Source of the DNA: Arctopsyche grandis
Lineage: Eukaryota > Arthropoda > Insecta > Trichoptera > Hydropsychidae
Assembly: GCF_051622035.1 (NCBI RefSeq)
Contig: NC_135360.1
Location: 27,235,206 to 27,299,205, forward strand
Reading direction: 5' to 3'
DNA: 64,000 bases
A program made the position numbers and the translations under genes. Below are positions 1 to 13,480 of the stretch, piece by piece (within the stretch, counting starts at the first letter, position 1; every line of letters starts with the position of its first letter). The notes under the pieces are model-generated. The model did not search any database. It was not told the origin of the DNA and saw only the letters and a list, made by a program, of their open reading frames with translations.

Positions 1-386
1 TGTACAATGCATACATATTTATACATATATGTATGTACTTGGTCAGGAGCCAATCCTTCACAGCCAAGACCTTGTGGAAAGGGGTTCATGTAAAATAAAA
101 GGACGAATTAAAATTATAAGACACTCATTCTGTCACCACTACCATGTGTTATAGATTCTGTACACATGGCTCTAATAATATTAAGTCATGTTGTTTGGCT
201 TTTTTTTTTAATTTCAACACTTCTGTGTTTAAATACAACACAACACCTAAAATTTAAGAATAATAATAAATAGTATGAATCTTAAACCATTAATTGTACT
301 TTATGAGATATAGTTTTACGCGTTATAAAGTTTAAGTGCACTCTACATGTGAAGACTCCTTAATGATTATAATACAAAATATTCAT
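1..386. other. AT-rich non-coding flank
   Basis: No coding exon, RNA gene or transposon end can be supported here. The stretch is AT-rich with scattered TGTACATA-type words like those found throughout the window. Confidence 0.5.
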
Positions 387-573
<187 letters not shown>

Positions 574-2508
574 CATATGTGTATCAATAGCATAATTGAA
601 AGTTGTATAGGTTTGTCAAGAAACAATAAGCTTGTTGGATTTAATTTACGTCTCACAATCTGTTAAATACGTACTGCGAAAAACGATCTACCTGAAATAG
701 ATGTGGAATTTTTCAACGTAGAAATACAAACATACAAATGTACATTTAATATTTATCTCAAATTCTTAATATTTATCTCAAATTCTTAACATTTATGGCA
801 AATTTTAATTTCAACGTTGGCCTTTTCACTGCCGTTTTCCACAAAATGAAAATCTAATATGAGATTTATTCAAACCAAACATGTCAGTGCTAGACAGTTT
901 ATGATAAATTATATTCTAAATATTTTTATTTAATTTTTCGAATAATTATCAGTCAATAATTCAGTCTATAAACCGCAGATGCATTTAGTGCATCTGCGGT
1001 TTATGTTTATGCATTTAAACATGTCATGTAATCATTATCTTACGTACAATGTATTTTTACTAAAAAAAATACTGGGAGCTAATTTTACGGACAATTTATG
1101 TACACATTTACATTCCCTAAATGCGTCAATGAATTTATATATTGTATGAGTGAATTATTTTTCGTTTTAACAAATTACGGGTAATACAAAATATAACTGA
1201 TTTTCTGTCGGTCCTAAAGAGATAGATAAAGCATAATTTTACGAAAACAATGTCTTGTACATATGTAAACATAAAGAAAATGACGCAATTATTCATATTA
1301 TGCTAAGATATACACAAAACAGCATTATAACGTTTATTAAAGCGATAAAACTTGAAAAAATAGGTTGCAGGTATTATATTACAGTATGTAGAGTAAAATT
1401 GAGGCCTCTTTTACCGAAAAAATGAAAAATTCAAACACTGAATTTATGCTGATTGAAATTTAAAGCTAAGTAGGTCAGTAGCGTCAAATGAGCCACGATT
1501 TCGTTTGGTGGACAGAATTTTTCCAAAATTTCGAGCTTCTTTCAGAATCATTCATTAAATACCGATTTATATGTAGATTTTCTTTGTGTTGTAGCTCAAA
1601 CAATAAGTTTTAACGAGTTTTACTACCGGTTGAAGAGTGAGGTTGGTGGATAAATAGAAATTCAAAATATTTTCGAATGAATGGACATTTTGGGAAACGG
1701 ATAACATTTCATTCGCAGGTGTTTGAAATTACGTGCCATTTATTTCGCAAATGTGAGCCTTTGGGAGATGGCAGGAAGTGAAAAGATGACAGACCGGTGA
1801 GTTGTCACAAGCGGTTAATATTAGGATTTGAACCTTTTATACTCTTTGGCGAAGTGTTTCAGTGAAAAGCTTTCGTGTCGAACGACTTTGTAAATTCTTT
1901 TGTGCCCTAAATATTTTAACGGTGGCACAGGCATGTTACACTCAGAAGATTAAGAGGTTGTGTAGGAATTACTTTGAAAAAAAAAGCGGCTTTGTGTATA
2001 CGGCGTTTCAGGCATATTTTAAAGTCTGAATCCAACCAAAAGTGGGAGCTTTAAAACGACGTGTAAAACTTTATTTAATGAGTAGAATATTTGTACACAT
2101 ATGGTTTATTCAATGATGCTTCAGTATTCCATATAAATGGGATAGGAGAGGTCGTTCGCAGTCGAAATTTAATGACTGTTTTAAAGTTAGTTTACGAATG
2201 TACATATGAACAATGTTAAGTGTTAGGGTAATTTTATAACATACTGAAGGATCTGCAAACGGATTATTTGTTTAGGTGGTTTTCGATACAGCTAATACAT
2301 ATTTACATTCGGAAATCAGTTGAAATGAAAAGTTCTGATTAATTCAGAAATAAAGTTACATAGGTAGATTAAATGTAAGTTTTGTGTATATACATAGGTA
2401 CATACACAAATAAAATATTATTTGAAATACATAGATAGAAATTGCTAACTATTAGGGTGAAATCACATTGAGAGGCACGAAGCGCGTGCTTTTTCAGCCA
2501 AGGAAGGG
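574..2508. other. Non-coding stretch with one hairpin
   Basis: About 1.9 kb with no coding sequence I can support. It holds a perfect hairpin at 968-1004 and a short direct duplication (AATTCTTAAYATTTAT) around 761-795. Base composition is somewhat less AT-extreme at 1460-2060, but no exon with convincing codons is visible there. Confidence 0.45.
968..1004. repeat. Perfect 16-bp inverted repeat, 5-nt loop
   Basis: The left arm ATAAACCGCAGATGCA (968-983) and right arm TGCATCTGCGGTTTAT (989-1004) are exact reverse complements around the loop TTTAG. No transposon sequence or poly-T tract adjoins it, so it looks like a palindromic duplication and not a terminator or a transposon end. Confidence 0.95.
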
Positions 2509-2587
2509 TGTTTTATTTTATTTTATTTATTGAAAAATCAACAGACAACAAGATGTAGAAATGCATAAAAACAAAGAGTAAATATAT

Positions 2588-2699
<112 letters not shown>

Positions 2700-2917
2700 C
2701 ATAAGAGTCCAATTACAGATTTTTACAAAGATAAACAAATGAAAAAGATAAATACAAGATAAACAAATGAAAAGAAAAATAATAAAAGCTATAACATGAC
2801 TAAATAGCACGTTGCATAACTAAACTAAAGTGTTCAAACATTGGAAAAAGGTTATAAAATAGAATAGAAGAAGAAATGGATCAATCGGTCAAGATTCTCT
2901 TGATGTTAGTCCTGAAT

Positions 2918-3451
2918 TTATTGATGTAGGGAAATACCGAACAGATCAACTTCATTCAACTCCCCGTTAAACATACGATAAACACGCTGCAGATAAGAAT
3001 ATTTTTGGGAATTAGTATTGAAAGGATTGAGTGCAAAGAGTGCAACGTGTCTAGAATACCTAACTGGGATCCCGAAATCAACCTTTCTCAGTAAATCAGA
3101 ACAATCAAGGAAACCATTCATGAGCTTAAAGAAGAATGTCGCTTCGGTAAGTCGTCGCCTGACAGAAAGATTGTTAAAAGATAGGATTTTTAAAATATCG
3201 GGAACAGTAGAATGGGTATAGGTAGGAAAAAGGTAGCGTAATGATTTAATAAATTTAAGTTGGACTTTTTCAATACAATTAATATGGGATACATAAAAAG
3301 GTGACCAGATAATTGAAGCAAATTCAAGGTGAGACCCTACAAAGGAAAAATAAAGTAATTTAAGTACATAAGGATCATTAAAGGGTTTTGTTGAGTGGAG
3401 TAGGAATCCAAGAGATTTAAATGCTTTGTTGGTAATGAAGGAAATATGCAT
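2918..3451 (-). pseudogene. CR1-group ORF2 C-terminal fragment
   Basis: A 177-residue open frame corresponds to the region following the reverse transcriptase palm and thumb. It includes the tract ITNKAFKSLGFLL and the conserved SHLEFASIIWSPFY block, and differs from the 17-kb copy at scattered residues. The frame ends at ISLHQ because a few extra bases there introduce a stop; the 17-kb copy continues for about a dozen more residues. There is no endonuclease or catalytic YADD, so it cannot encode a working enzyme. It is a fragment of the truncated LINE insertion and not a host gene. Confidence 0.88.
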
Positions 3452-3602
3452 GTATGTTCAAAGAAATCGAGTTTATTGTTGAGTATTACACCAATATCCT
3501 TAATGGAATATGATTTGTTTAGAATTGAATGGTTTAATTGATAGTGATCGGTGATAATAGACTTATTTCTAGTTAAATTTAAAATAGAGCATTTTTCTAG
3601 GG

Positions 3603-3830
3603 TGTTCTCATCTTCTTATTTCGACAAGTTTCTCTTACATTTCTTCAAATATGGGAATCATCATTATCGATCACTATCAAACCAATGTCAATCTACGGAT
3701 AAAATATCACTCAAAACATTCAAGGGGGTGATTTTTGGGACTGTGTTCCGCAGGAAAGATAATGCGTGCTATCGCTTTTCTTACATATACAAAAGTGTTT
3801 AAAAACACGTGCTGTATGCCTTTTTTGCCC
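3603..3830. repeat. Fragment of a dispersed repeat shared with 55.0 kb
   Basis: The stretch TTTCTTCAAATATGGGAATCA followed by TTATCGATCACTATCAA closely resembles TTTTTTCAAATATGGAATAC followed by TTATCGATCACTGTCAA at about 55042-55082. It abuts the truncation point of the LINE. The element class is unknown. Confidence 0.5.
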
Positions 3831-4762
3831 ATATATGTATGTAGCAGTTAACTACGTATGTATATAATTATACACACATGTATAAAGTCTATTATAAAGA
3901 AATGAAATAATTGGTGTAATTTATGTATGTATGTATACGTATACAGAAACACTAAATTTATAAAACAAATGTATATATGTATGTGTGTAGAAAGTGAATT
4001 AAATATTTGAATTGTTTGTTTTATTATTTAGTCGTTTAATTATTTATTACGTATTTTAGGTTAATGGGCGAAAAAGGTCGAAGGTAAAATGGTTACTTTA
4101 AAAACATTGTAGTATTGTTGAATTTATTTATGTTATTTCTTATGAATGATTGAACGAACTTTAAACACGATTTTACGGCCTATAAAGTCGAAATTTAAGG
4201 GCTTCATTGATATTCTTCACAGATACGGCCGAATAGCTCAAGGCATTTTATAATGCAATGACTTTCTATCACGGTTTTATTTTGGGTATAATATATATGT
4301 AATTCAAAAATCTAAATTGACGTATCGGCGTAATTTAAAAATAAAAACTATTGAATCTACATACATATGTATTACAATTATTTAAAAGCCTTTTATTTTA
4401 CGTATAAATTAAATATATCATATATTAAATTTATACGTAAAATAAATAATTTATGTTTACAATTTGAAGCTTTATTGATTATAATAAGGAGCTCTATATA
4501 GATTATTACTATGTATTCTTGTAAGCCGCGATTTGTCTTACATATGCTTTGTACGGCTTCTTTGATTTCCCATGTTATTTGCCTTTGGTTCGTCAAATCC
4601 CAGTTGACATTGTGTGAAATAAAATAAATATTATGTTTGAATAAAATATAATGTTTTAGGATGTTGTCATGATTATGGACTAGAAATTGATTTCTATCTG
4701 TTGAGGAAAATAGTATAATATTAATGGAATGTTTCATAACACGAAAAAAAAATCTCGAGAAT
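3831..4762. other. Non-coding stretch with one palindrome
   Basis: AT-rich sequence with many TGTATGTA words. The only structured item is the palindrome at 4393-4445. An open frame of 127 codons on the minus strand (4393-4776) starts inside the palindrome and a repeat fragment and shows no recognisable domain, so I do not call it a gene. Confidence 0.45.
4393..4445. repeat. Near-perfect palindrome, about 26-bp arms
   Basis: TTATTTTACGTATAAATT at the left is mirrored by AATTTATACGTAAAATAA at the right. The centre (AAATATATCATATATT) is also nearly self-complementary, so the whole 53 bases can fold into one stem with a single-base asymmetry. Confidence 0.88.
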
Positions 4763-4870
4763 TTTCGCATGATCACAAAACTTCACCTATTGTTAATACG
4801 TAGATAGTTAAAGTAAAAACAATTAAATCATGATCAGTGATCGATTTTGAATTTTAATCAGTCAGAATCT
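4763..4870 (+). repeat. Fragment of the ACTTCCGG dispersed repeat family
   Basis: The sequence TTTTCGCATGATCACAAAAC followed by TTCACCTATTGTTAATACG matches the terminal part of the longer repeats at 12.8, 35.0 and 62.75 kb. The downstream GATCAGTGATCGATTTTGA with CAGTCAGAATC also recurs in those copies, although block order differs. Confidence 0.6.
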
Positions 4871-5351
4871 GTTCCGCCACAAAACGCTCACAAACCTAAC
4901 GCTCAACGACACGACATAGCGTTCACGTGAAAAAACCCTCAATATGAAACTTTTGGAGCATTTATTACATCACAATTTTTCATATTCGCAAAACAATTTA
5001 AGCACTTTTTAGTTGATAACACGCAACTCGATATCGAATTCGAGTCCGTAATATTTAATCAAACAATATTTATTCTAACTTCTACGTTATATTAGAGTTA
5101 TATTGGAAAAACTTTGTGAATATTAATTTTATATTAAATTGAACATCAAACATAATATTATATGATCCCGTTGATTATTTTACTTACAAAAGCATTTATA
5201 ATGAGCACCAATTAAAAAAATAATTGTAACTGTACAAAAATCCTTATAAATATGAAGACATCAATAATTGAAATATATTATATTAGATAAACCAGTTTAA
5301 TCTCAACGTATTCACAAAGTAACAACTTAATTATAGACATTTTGGGTTACA

Positions 5352-6359
5352 CGACAATTGGTGCAAGTCCAAAAGGTTCAACGACAAAATGTACCCGAAA
5401 ATTAGTGCACTGACAAAATGTACCCGTGACAAAATGTTCACGCGACAAAATGTCCACGGAAATAATGTTCAAGCGACAAAATGTTCAAAATCCTAAATTT
5501 TCGTATTTTATTGGAAAAAGTAACTTTTTATTGTATTATATGTTAGATATCTATCGATGTATATGGTACTTTTTATCGTATATATCGCGGATGTTATTAA
5601 ATTAGTAAAAATTACAGGTGTTCTCAACCGCACCAACATATTCTTATTTAAATTGAACAATTACATTTTAAGTGAATGTCATTGTGGCTCATTGAATATC
5701 ATTTTAAGATGTCATTGAATTAGTTTAAATTTAGGGGTTCTTAGCCGTATCCAATATTAAATTGAAAAAAAAAACTGTCTAAGCGTATGAACTGCAGATT
5801 ACATTGAATTAGTTTATATGGCAGGGCTTCTGAACCGTCTCCAAAATTTTCTTTATTTTAAATGAATAATTTACTTTTTATCGTATACATCGCGAATGTT
5901 ATTAAATTAGTCAGGGTGTTAAACTTATTCAATGACATACGCTTAAAAAGTATTTTTTTCAATTTAAATAAGTAAACATTGGATAGGGTTTAGAACCCCT
6001 GACATTTAAACTAATTCATTGACATCTGCAATACGCTTAAAAAGTTTTTTTTTTCAATTTAAATAAGTAAATATTGGATACGGTTGAGAACACCTGTCAT
6101 TTATACTAATTTAATAACCTCCGCGATATATACGATAAAAAGTACCAGATACATCGATAGATATCTAACATATAATACAATAAAAAGTTACTTTTTCCAA
6201 TAAAATAGGAAAATTTAGGATTTTGAACATTTTGTCGCTTGAACATTATTTCCGTGGACATTTTGTCGCGTGAACATTTTGTCACGGGTACATTTTGTCA
6301 GTGCACTAATTTTCGGGTACATTTTGTCGTTGAACCTTTTGGACTTGCACCAATTGTCG
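5352..6359. mobile_element. Foldback element with long terminal inverted repeats
   Basis: The left end CGACAATTGGTGCAAGTCC is the reverse complement of the right end GGACTTGCACCAATTGTCG. The inverted similarity continues inward for roughly 280 bases on each side, through a TTTTTATTGTATTATATGTTAG block and a CGATATATACGATAAAAAGTA block. Each terminal arm contains five copies of GACAAAATGT (left arm at about 5383, 5412, 5428, 5444 and 5475). The centre carries further degenerate copies of a unit with ATTCATTGACAT and TAAATAAGTAAAYATTGGAT. No transposase is encoded, so it is non-autonomous. No clear target-site duplication was found. The superfamily is unassigned. Confidence 0.9.
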
Positions 6360-7789
6360 CGTCCCATGTAAATACATATATTTATGTACAATTGTATATA
6401 AAATGTTCCGTAAATTTATCCGACTGCAAAAATATTTATATATTAAAAAACTTTATTTTAATATTTAATATTGAGTCGAGCTCGTTGGTCAAATATCTTT
6501 AAAAGTCGACCCAAACGGTTCCATAAGTTTGTTCCATTAAGAATTTCAGACTTTTCAAAATCTTACGTGATTTCTCTGTGGAATACACTTATAAGAGCTC
6601 AGATGTGGTGTATTATTATAACTTCCGTTTGTAGCATTGTGAAATCATTTTATCGTGAAATCGTGATTTAATTTTGTTTAAATACATTCTTCCATAAATA
6701 CACACATACATACATAATATTATATTACAAAAAAAAATTGTATTTTGATATGAGATGAAAATTTTCTTATATTTGTATATATTTTACCAACTTTATAATA
6801 TTTATAAAATATGTACATACATACATACTACATTACATGGTTACCACTAACACATAAAATATTTACGTTAATGTTCAACAACCACAGATTCCAGTATGTA
6901 ATGTAGTTAGAAAATTTCAAACGACGAGATATTATGTAGTTAGAAAATTTGAGGATCGTCTATGACGTGGTTTGTTTTTGAGAGGAAAAACATATTTAAG
7001 TACCACGAATATTAAGAATCTTGAAATGTATATATAATTCTTTAGACGAATTTTTTTCTTATATTTTAAAATAGTTTGAATTTTTACAAAACAAAAACGA
7101 GATACGTATTCTAAATTACAAAATGATTTAAAGTATTCCTACAGTTTAATACATGTGTAATTATTTAGTTTTGTGTCGATTCAATATATTTACCCAATCA
7201 TCCATGTTATAATTGATATAAATATTACTTTACTGAAACTGTATAATATTGATGATATTTCAAAATGTGATCGCGAAGATGAGGTTATAAATATGATTTT
7301 CTCCCGCCACGGTTCAATTGCTTCGACGTACATAGTTGGAGCGAAAGACATGAGCTTTCACCTATGGTTTAATTTATGAATATCAGATTAACGTGACGGC
7401 ACTGATTTAATAATAAACATGCATATGTATGTACACATTTATCACACAAATTAATGCACATGTACATATATAATTTCAGACTGAATCTGAGAAATTGATA
7501 ATTAAAGAGACACGTGAGCGTGATTGATTATTTTCAGGTATTTATGCATGAATGGTATTCAAAAATTGCTTTTGGAAATGCTTGAATGTTAATATACAAA
7601 AACAACACAAAAATACGAATTTTATAACATTGTTATCAATTCATTTAATTGTTATTATTGTTAAAAACACGACATTTTACGTCAAAATAGGTCATTTTGG
7701 CCTCCTAATATTTCATAAGATTCTTAAATTTGTTGAGTATTTTTTATTTTCAAATTAATACATGTAGTCAGCAAAGTTCTCAATGAAAT
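6360..7789. other. AT-rich non-coding stretch
   Basis: I see no gene or recognisable transposon terminus here. Short open frames of 60-90 codons lack domain signals and plausible splice context. GTACATACATAC-type words are frequent. Confidence 0.45.
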
Positions 7790-7985
7790 TTTGTTTTAAA
7801 ATAATCACGGGAACATGAAAACAGTGACGATTTTCTGGAAATAACGCTTCTACCATCTACGAGTATTGCAAGCGCGATACACTTTGTATGGGGACTTTCG
7901 GGCAAAACCGTGACTTTGAATTCTCGCTATTCAGCCAAGACTAATTTTGAATGACTCATTTAAACTGGAATATATTATCATTAAC
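7790..7985 (+). repeat. Dispersed repeat E, copy 1
   Basis: Shares ordered blocks with 45765-46205: an AATCWCRGGAACATGAAAA-type block, GACGATTT then AACGCTTCYACCAT, TTTGTATGGSGACT, GTGACTTTGAATTCT and a closing block with AATCAGTCAA or TTCAGCCAAG. No coding potential; element class unknown. Confidence 0.6.
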
Positions 7986-8280
7986 TTTTTATTTTGGTCC
8001 AATTGATTTGTCTCGAAATTATTCGAGGTAATTCGATTGGTTGAAGGCACGGGGCATTGTTTGAAGTCGATGATTTTGACTTTTGTATACGTATTAATAA
8101 TATATGAAGTTTTGTGATCATGTGAAAATTTGAATTCGAGATTTTTATTTTATTTAACGTTCCCTTGATACGATAAAAGTTAAAATTAAAATTAAGATAA
8201 AATTTTTCTACTAGGTTCATCTATTAAAATCCAAAATTCGCATTTTTCGCTTAGGCCTAATGTATGTACATATGTATATA

Positions 8281-8446
8281 CAGGACTTTTTTTGAAAAAA
8301 AAGGTGCCGGAACTGACTTTTATTAGAAATGATTATATTCAAAATTTATTATATAGAATATTCGTTTGAAACATGCTGAGACAAATGCTGAGACGAAAAG
8401 GTTTGCGAACGCTATTCCACACCATTACATGGGAAAAAAAGTCTTG
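8281..8446. mobile_element. Possible small hAT-like MITE
   Basis: The left end CAGGACTTTTTTTGAAAAAA and the right end (read inward from the other strand) CAAGACTTTTTTTCCCATG resemble a short terminal inverted repeat. The flanking 8-mers do not match convincingly, so this is tentative. Confidence 0.25.
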
Positions 8447-8467
8447 TATATTCATATAAATGTACAT

Positions 8468-9310
<843 letters not shown>

Positions 9311-9399
9311 ACAATATTATATTCTATTATACATATAATATTATATTATATTATACATACAATATTATATTCTATTATACATACAATATTATATTCTAT
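9311..9399. repeat. 24-bp tandem repeat, about 3.7 copies
   Basis: The unit is ACAATATTATATTCTATTAT followed by ACAT. The second copy carries two substitutions and the last copy is incomplete, ending in ATTCTAT before unique GTGGATC. Confidence 0.9.
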
Positions 9400-9595
9400 G
9401 TGGATCAAAATATTGTCAAATATATATGTACATATATGACTCCTTTAGAATATAGCAAACAATTATTTTTAATACTTTATTGAAAAGAAGGCTTTCCACC
9501 AAATATCGTGTCATCACAATCAAAAGAAATGTGTGATACATGATATTTATTTTGTCGAAGGAAAATAAAATATTAACACAGTACATACATATGTA

Positions 9596-10562
9596 CAGTG
9601 GCGGACTGGGACTGAAATCAGTGCATGCCAGGAGTCAAAGGGGGCCCCACCCAGGGTTAAAAAAATTTGTCCCCCCCCCCCCATATAACAAAATTTTCTT
9701 CTTTCCATCACGCTAAAAATCAAGGGCAAAAAATAAATAAAATTTTCAAAAATGGGAATAAACAAATTTAGGTACAAGAAAAATGGCAAAAGCAAAATAG
9801 ATCCATAAATTACATTGTATATTTCGTTTTAACCCTTGTCCTAGGTAAATAGAATTCATCATTAAATAATGCGGCATAAAAGCGGCTTTTACTTTCGGTA
9901 AAAAACAATAAAGGACGTCATTTCAGATTTTTCTTGGGGGGAGGGGGTCAGGCAAAGATTGGTCAAACTGAATTTTTTTTCAAAAAATCTTTTTTATATC
10001 GGAATAAAAATGGAAAATATTATTTGCATACACCTTATGGAGTTATAAAATATAAAAAAAATAAGGTTATTTTTAAAAAAATAATTATAAAAAAATATTA
10101 TGTAAAAAGAGAAGAAAGCGCCGCAGGCGAAAATTTTTTTCCAAAAATCTTCACATGGTCAACAAAAATCGACCATCAAACTGAGTCACTAAAAAACTAT
10201 CAATTAACTTAATTTCTACCGACTTTCTACTTTCTTTTCACTTTATCTACGTACATACGTACATCCACTTTAATTATGTCTGCTCTTCACGATTTTATGT
10301 ATAATTCCTTGTATCAATGTGATGAAAATATAATAAAAAAAATCATTAAATTTAATTAACCAGAAGTGGGATGTATATCGTAAGAAATTTGTTTTGTTGA
10401 AATACCCAAACTTTAGGTCCCAAAGTGCAATATCCTATAAATTTTAACACACGTGAAATAGTTAAAAAGTTCTTTAATTTTACTGAGGGCCCATATTTTC
10501 TAACAGATAGTGGGGCCCACATGCCATCGGGCATGGTCGCTTGTATGGCCAGTCCGCCACTG
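9596..10562. mobile_element. Non-autonomous hAT element, copy 1
   Basis: The element starts with CAGTGGCGGACTGG and ends with its exact reverse complement CCAGTCCGCCACTG. It is flanked on both sides by the identical octamer CATATGTA (9588-9595 and 10563-10570). An 8-bp duplication together with a CAGTGG-type terminus is diagnostic for the hAT superfamily. The 967 bases contain no transposase frame. Inside are a long C homopolymer (about 9670-9683) and GGGCCC-rich ends. A longer copy of the same family, inverted, lies at 50240-51551. Confidence 0.95.
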
Positions 10563-10570
10563 CATATGTA

Positions 10571-11877
10571 CATATGTACATACATACGTGTTATTCAAAA
10601 AGTATTTTATAAAATTATTCTACAGCCTATCGTGTCATTAACGAGTTTTTGTAAGTTGGCCTTATTTAAAGAAATATTATTATGATGAAATCGATATTCA
10701 GTTGTAATTCTCTTCCTGTAATACCGGAAAACGGTTCATCGCGAAAATAATTAATGAAATTTTAGCAGGATTTTTAGGTACGTTGATTTAATAAAATTCG
10801 CTATTTCCGCGTTTTCATTTCATATATAATGATGTCGAAAGATTTTTTTTTACAAAATGGAAGTTTTACTCTTCGAAAGTTGTACTACCAAGAAATTCAC
10901 TGAATAAGAAAAATTCCGTAACTTGTCGATAACTTTCTAAGTAGCTAGGAGAATATTAAGCAAGAATGTTTTAGCAACATTTTTATTTTTAGGCAACTGA
11001 ATGCTTGTGGCTCTTATCGAGTATGTACCTTGGAGGCAGTTGAATATAAAGAAAATTGCAAAGGATTTTCCGTCGAATGGTTTATACTTTCCTTCTACGT
11101 GGAAAATGAACAGCTATTACGGGAAAGAACGTTGTAGTGAAATTGGAACGAATTCATAATGTCAACCCACATTTTCTTTTTCTTTTTGTTATGTGTCATC
11201 TCCTTAAAAGCAACTGCGACATGGATTTCACAAGTAAATAAAATTTTATGTGAAGGAAAATATCCGTAAAAATATAAAAACCATTTGTTGCACAAATACG
11301 ATGTGTCTTATGTTAAGAATGCATAAAAGGAGCTTTAGATGACATACATACATATGTACCGTTACGGAAAACTGTATTTCAAATGCAGGCGAAGAAAAGG
11401 CTGTCTTTGAGTTGAAATGGTAGCATTTTTCCGTATCATTTTCACCGTAAATTATGTGCAGTACTATGACTAGAACGCCGTATACTGAAGAAAAGAAAAA
11501 ATATATATACATATATGTACGTGATATAATACATTTTTAAAATATTTTTTTAAGGTAAAATTTTATTTGATCTAATTAAGCTTTGTTTACAAAAACCGTA
11601 GTGCTCAGACGTTGAAGTTGCGTAAAAAACGCAATATATAATTATCATTTGAAGTTTTTTTCTTTTCCAGGAAAAATTAAATATTATTAGAACTTTCTTA
11701 ATATATTCTGGTGCTAATCATAAGATATTGCAATTAATAAAAAGTTAATATCACGATCTCGTTGAATAATATGACGTTAATGAACTAAAATTAAATTTAC
11801 TTGGCGAAAAATGGCATTTATGATTTTCAAATAACTGCTCAAATTTCAAGGTATGTTCAAATATGACAAAAGAAAAA
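10571..11877. other. AT-rich non-coding stretch
   Basis: No gene, RNA or transposon border can be supported. Minus-strand open frames near 11095-11512 have no recognisable domain or paired splice sites. Confidence 0.4.
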
Positions 11878-12846
11878 AAATTGGGATGTGACCAACTCAC
11901 GACATTACACAAGATAAAAGATCTACTTCCGGCTGTCGGATTTTGTTCAGATTTTATTATTACTTAAAATCACTATAGATATATTATCAAGAAGATAAAA
12001 ATAATTTAAAAAGGTTAAAATAAAATAATGAAATATTGCCTTAAAATTGACTATTTCCGGTTTACGAATTATGACCAAAACCTTATCGACTCTAATTTTA
12101 TACATAAAGAATACAAATATAAATGTTCAGCTTGATTCATTCAGGGGTGTGGTAACAATCGTGTGTTCACAACATTTTTGACTTTTATAATAGGAATAAA
12201 TCTCACTTTCGGTTTATTAAATTTAGTGATCTGTTTTATTTACATCAGATAAATACAAGGAATATATTCGAATTTTCTCGTGGAGAGCATACATGTTTAT
12301 GGGGTCGAAAAAAATAGTGGAAAAAAATCACAAAAGAGTAAACTGCCACTTCCAGTTACGGATACTTACCAAATTTTAAACATATGGTTTATATACTTGG
12401 TTTTAAGCTTAAATTTTTAGATATGAAATTTTAGTTCAATAAACTAAAAGGTTTCCGAGAAAAACATAAAATACTTCGATTCTCTAGTAAAAAATACTAC
12501 TTCCGGTTGAGGTAAAAATATTTAGATATAAAATTTATAATTGCTATTACACGTAAAAAATTTCATTCTGATTCCGTTAGCGGTTTGGGAGATAATTCAA
12601 AAACTTAAAAAAAGAGGACACATGAAGGGAGGTACCATTTCCGGAGGTATCATATCGAAAAAAATTTCAGTAACCGATACAAAGTTTCAGTTCGATAGGA
12701 CTAACGGTGTTCAAAAAATCTCCAAAATACACATACACATTTTTTTCTGGATTACAATAACTTGATTTTATGATCTAGAAAATTTTTTTTCTAGAGTTCG
12801 ATTCAGTCAGAATTTTCGCATGATCACAAAACTTCATATATTGCAA
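11878..12846 (+). repeat. ACTTCCGG dispersed repeat, copy A
   Basis: About 1 kb that recurs in the same block order at 33.9-35.1 kb and 62.0-62.8 kb. Landmarks are ACAAGATAAAAGATCTACTTCC with TGTCGGATTTTGTT, several ACTTCCGGTT words, TTAGCGGTTTGGGAGATAAT, ACTAACGGTGTTCAAAAAAT and a terminal CATGATCACAAAACTTCA block. Copies are about 70-80% similar by eye and all lie in the same orientation. No reverse transcriptase, transposase or terminal inverted repeat is visible, so the class is unknown. Confidence 0.8.
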
Positions 12847-13160
12847 CTACGTACACAGATATAGTAAATATAATATCCAATTAATTCCTTTACATAATCA
12901 TTACATGTTTTTTTAATATTATTTTACAGATTACTAATTAATAAACTATCTTTGTGCACATATAAAAATGCGTTAGTAAAATGATATTGATATAAATATA
13001 TACGTGAATTTTTATATTGCAATGAAAAATAATGTGCTAGGGCATTAAACGTTAAAAACTTGAGAACGCAGTGAAATACGATAACGACACTTTTATTACC
13101 TTCGTTAAAAGCGTTATATGCGTTTTTAAATATTAAAATCTAAAAGAAATGATTTTCCAG

Positions 13161-13480
13161 CACTGATCGCGGAAATGGGAAACTGTATACGAGGATATCT
13201 GGGCTCGATTGCTCCGGGAAAACTAAACCCAACACCAGATAATTAGTGAAGGGTAACGTGAGAAAATCTCACGGATCCACCCTTCCGCACTTAAATCAAC
13301 CTTAATCTCCTGGAAATGCTAATACAATCCTGCTCGTTAACAAGGTTGGGTACAGAGGAAACTGTCAGCCCTAGGATGTGGGTGTGATTAAACTCCATCA
13401 CTCATTGTTGCCACAAGCCACCAACAATCTAGTTTTATCCGACAGCTTCGCGGCTAAGTATGAGGGCTTAAAAGGGTAAA
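13161..13480 (+). other. Low-AT island with a 23-codon MGNC frame
   Basis: This roughly 320-base block is markedly less AT-rich than its surroundings. It begins right after a pyrimidine-containing TTTTCCAG, a plausible 3' splice site. Fourteen bases later an ATG (13175) opens a 23-residue frame beginning MGNCIRGYLGS and ending at TAG (13244-13246). Gly-Asn-Cys after the initiator would suit N-myristoylation plus palmitoylation. A possible donor GGGTAACGTGAG lies only after the stop. Downstream, ATTGTTG and CAACAAT flank CCACAAGCCAC and could pair. It could be a terminal coding exon, part of a structured RNA, or an old transposon piece; I cannot choose. Confidence 0.35.

Noticed and set aside
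4393..4776. 127-codon minus-strand open frame
   Set aside because: It overlaps a palindrome and a repeat fragment, and no motif or homologue is recognisable.
5383..5485. CRISPR-like array from repeated GACAAAATGT
   Set aside because: The repeats are 10 bases, irregularly spaced and mirrored in the opposite arm of a foldback transposon.
8281..8446. Confident hAT MITE
   Set aside because: Ends are mostly T runs and the flanking octamers disagree, so it is listed only at low confidence.
9311..9399. CRISPR-like array from regular 24-bp repeats
   Set aside because: The units are contiguous without spacers, and the context is eukaryotic; it is a simple tandem repeat.
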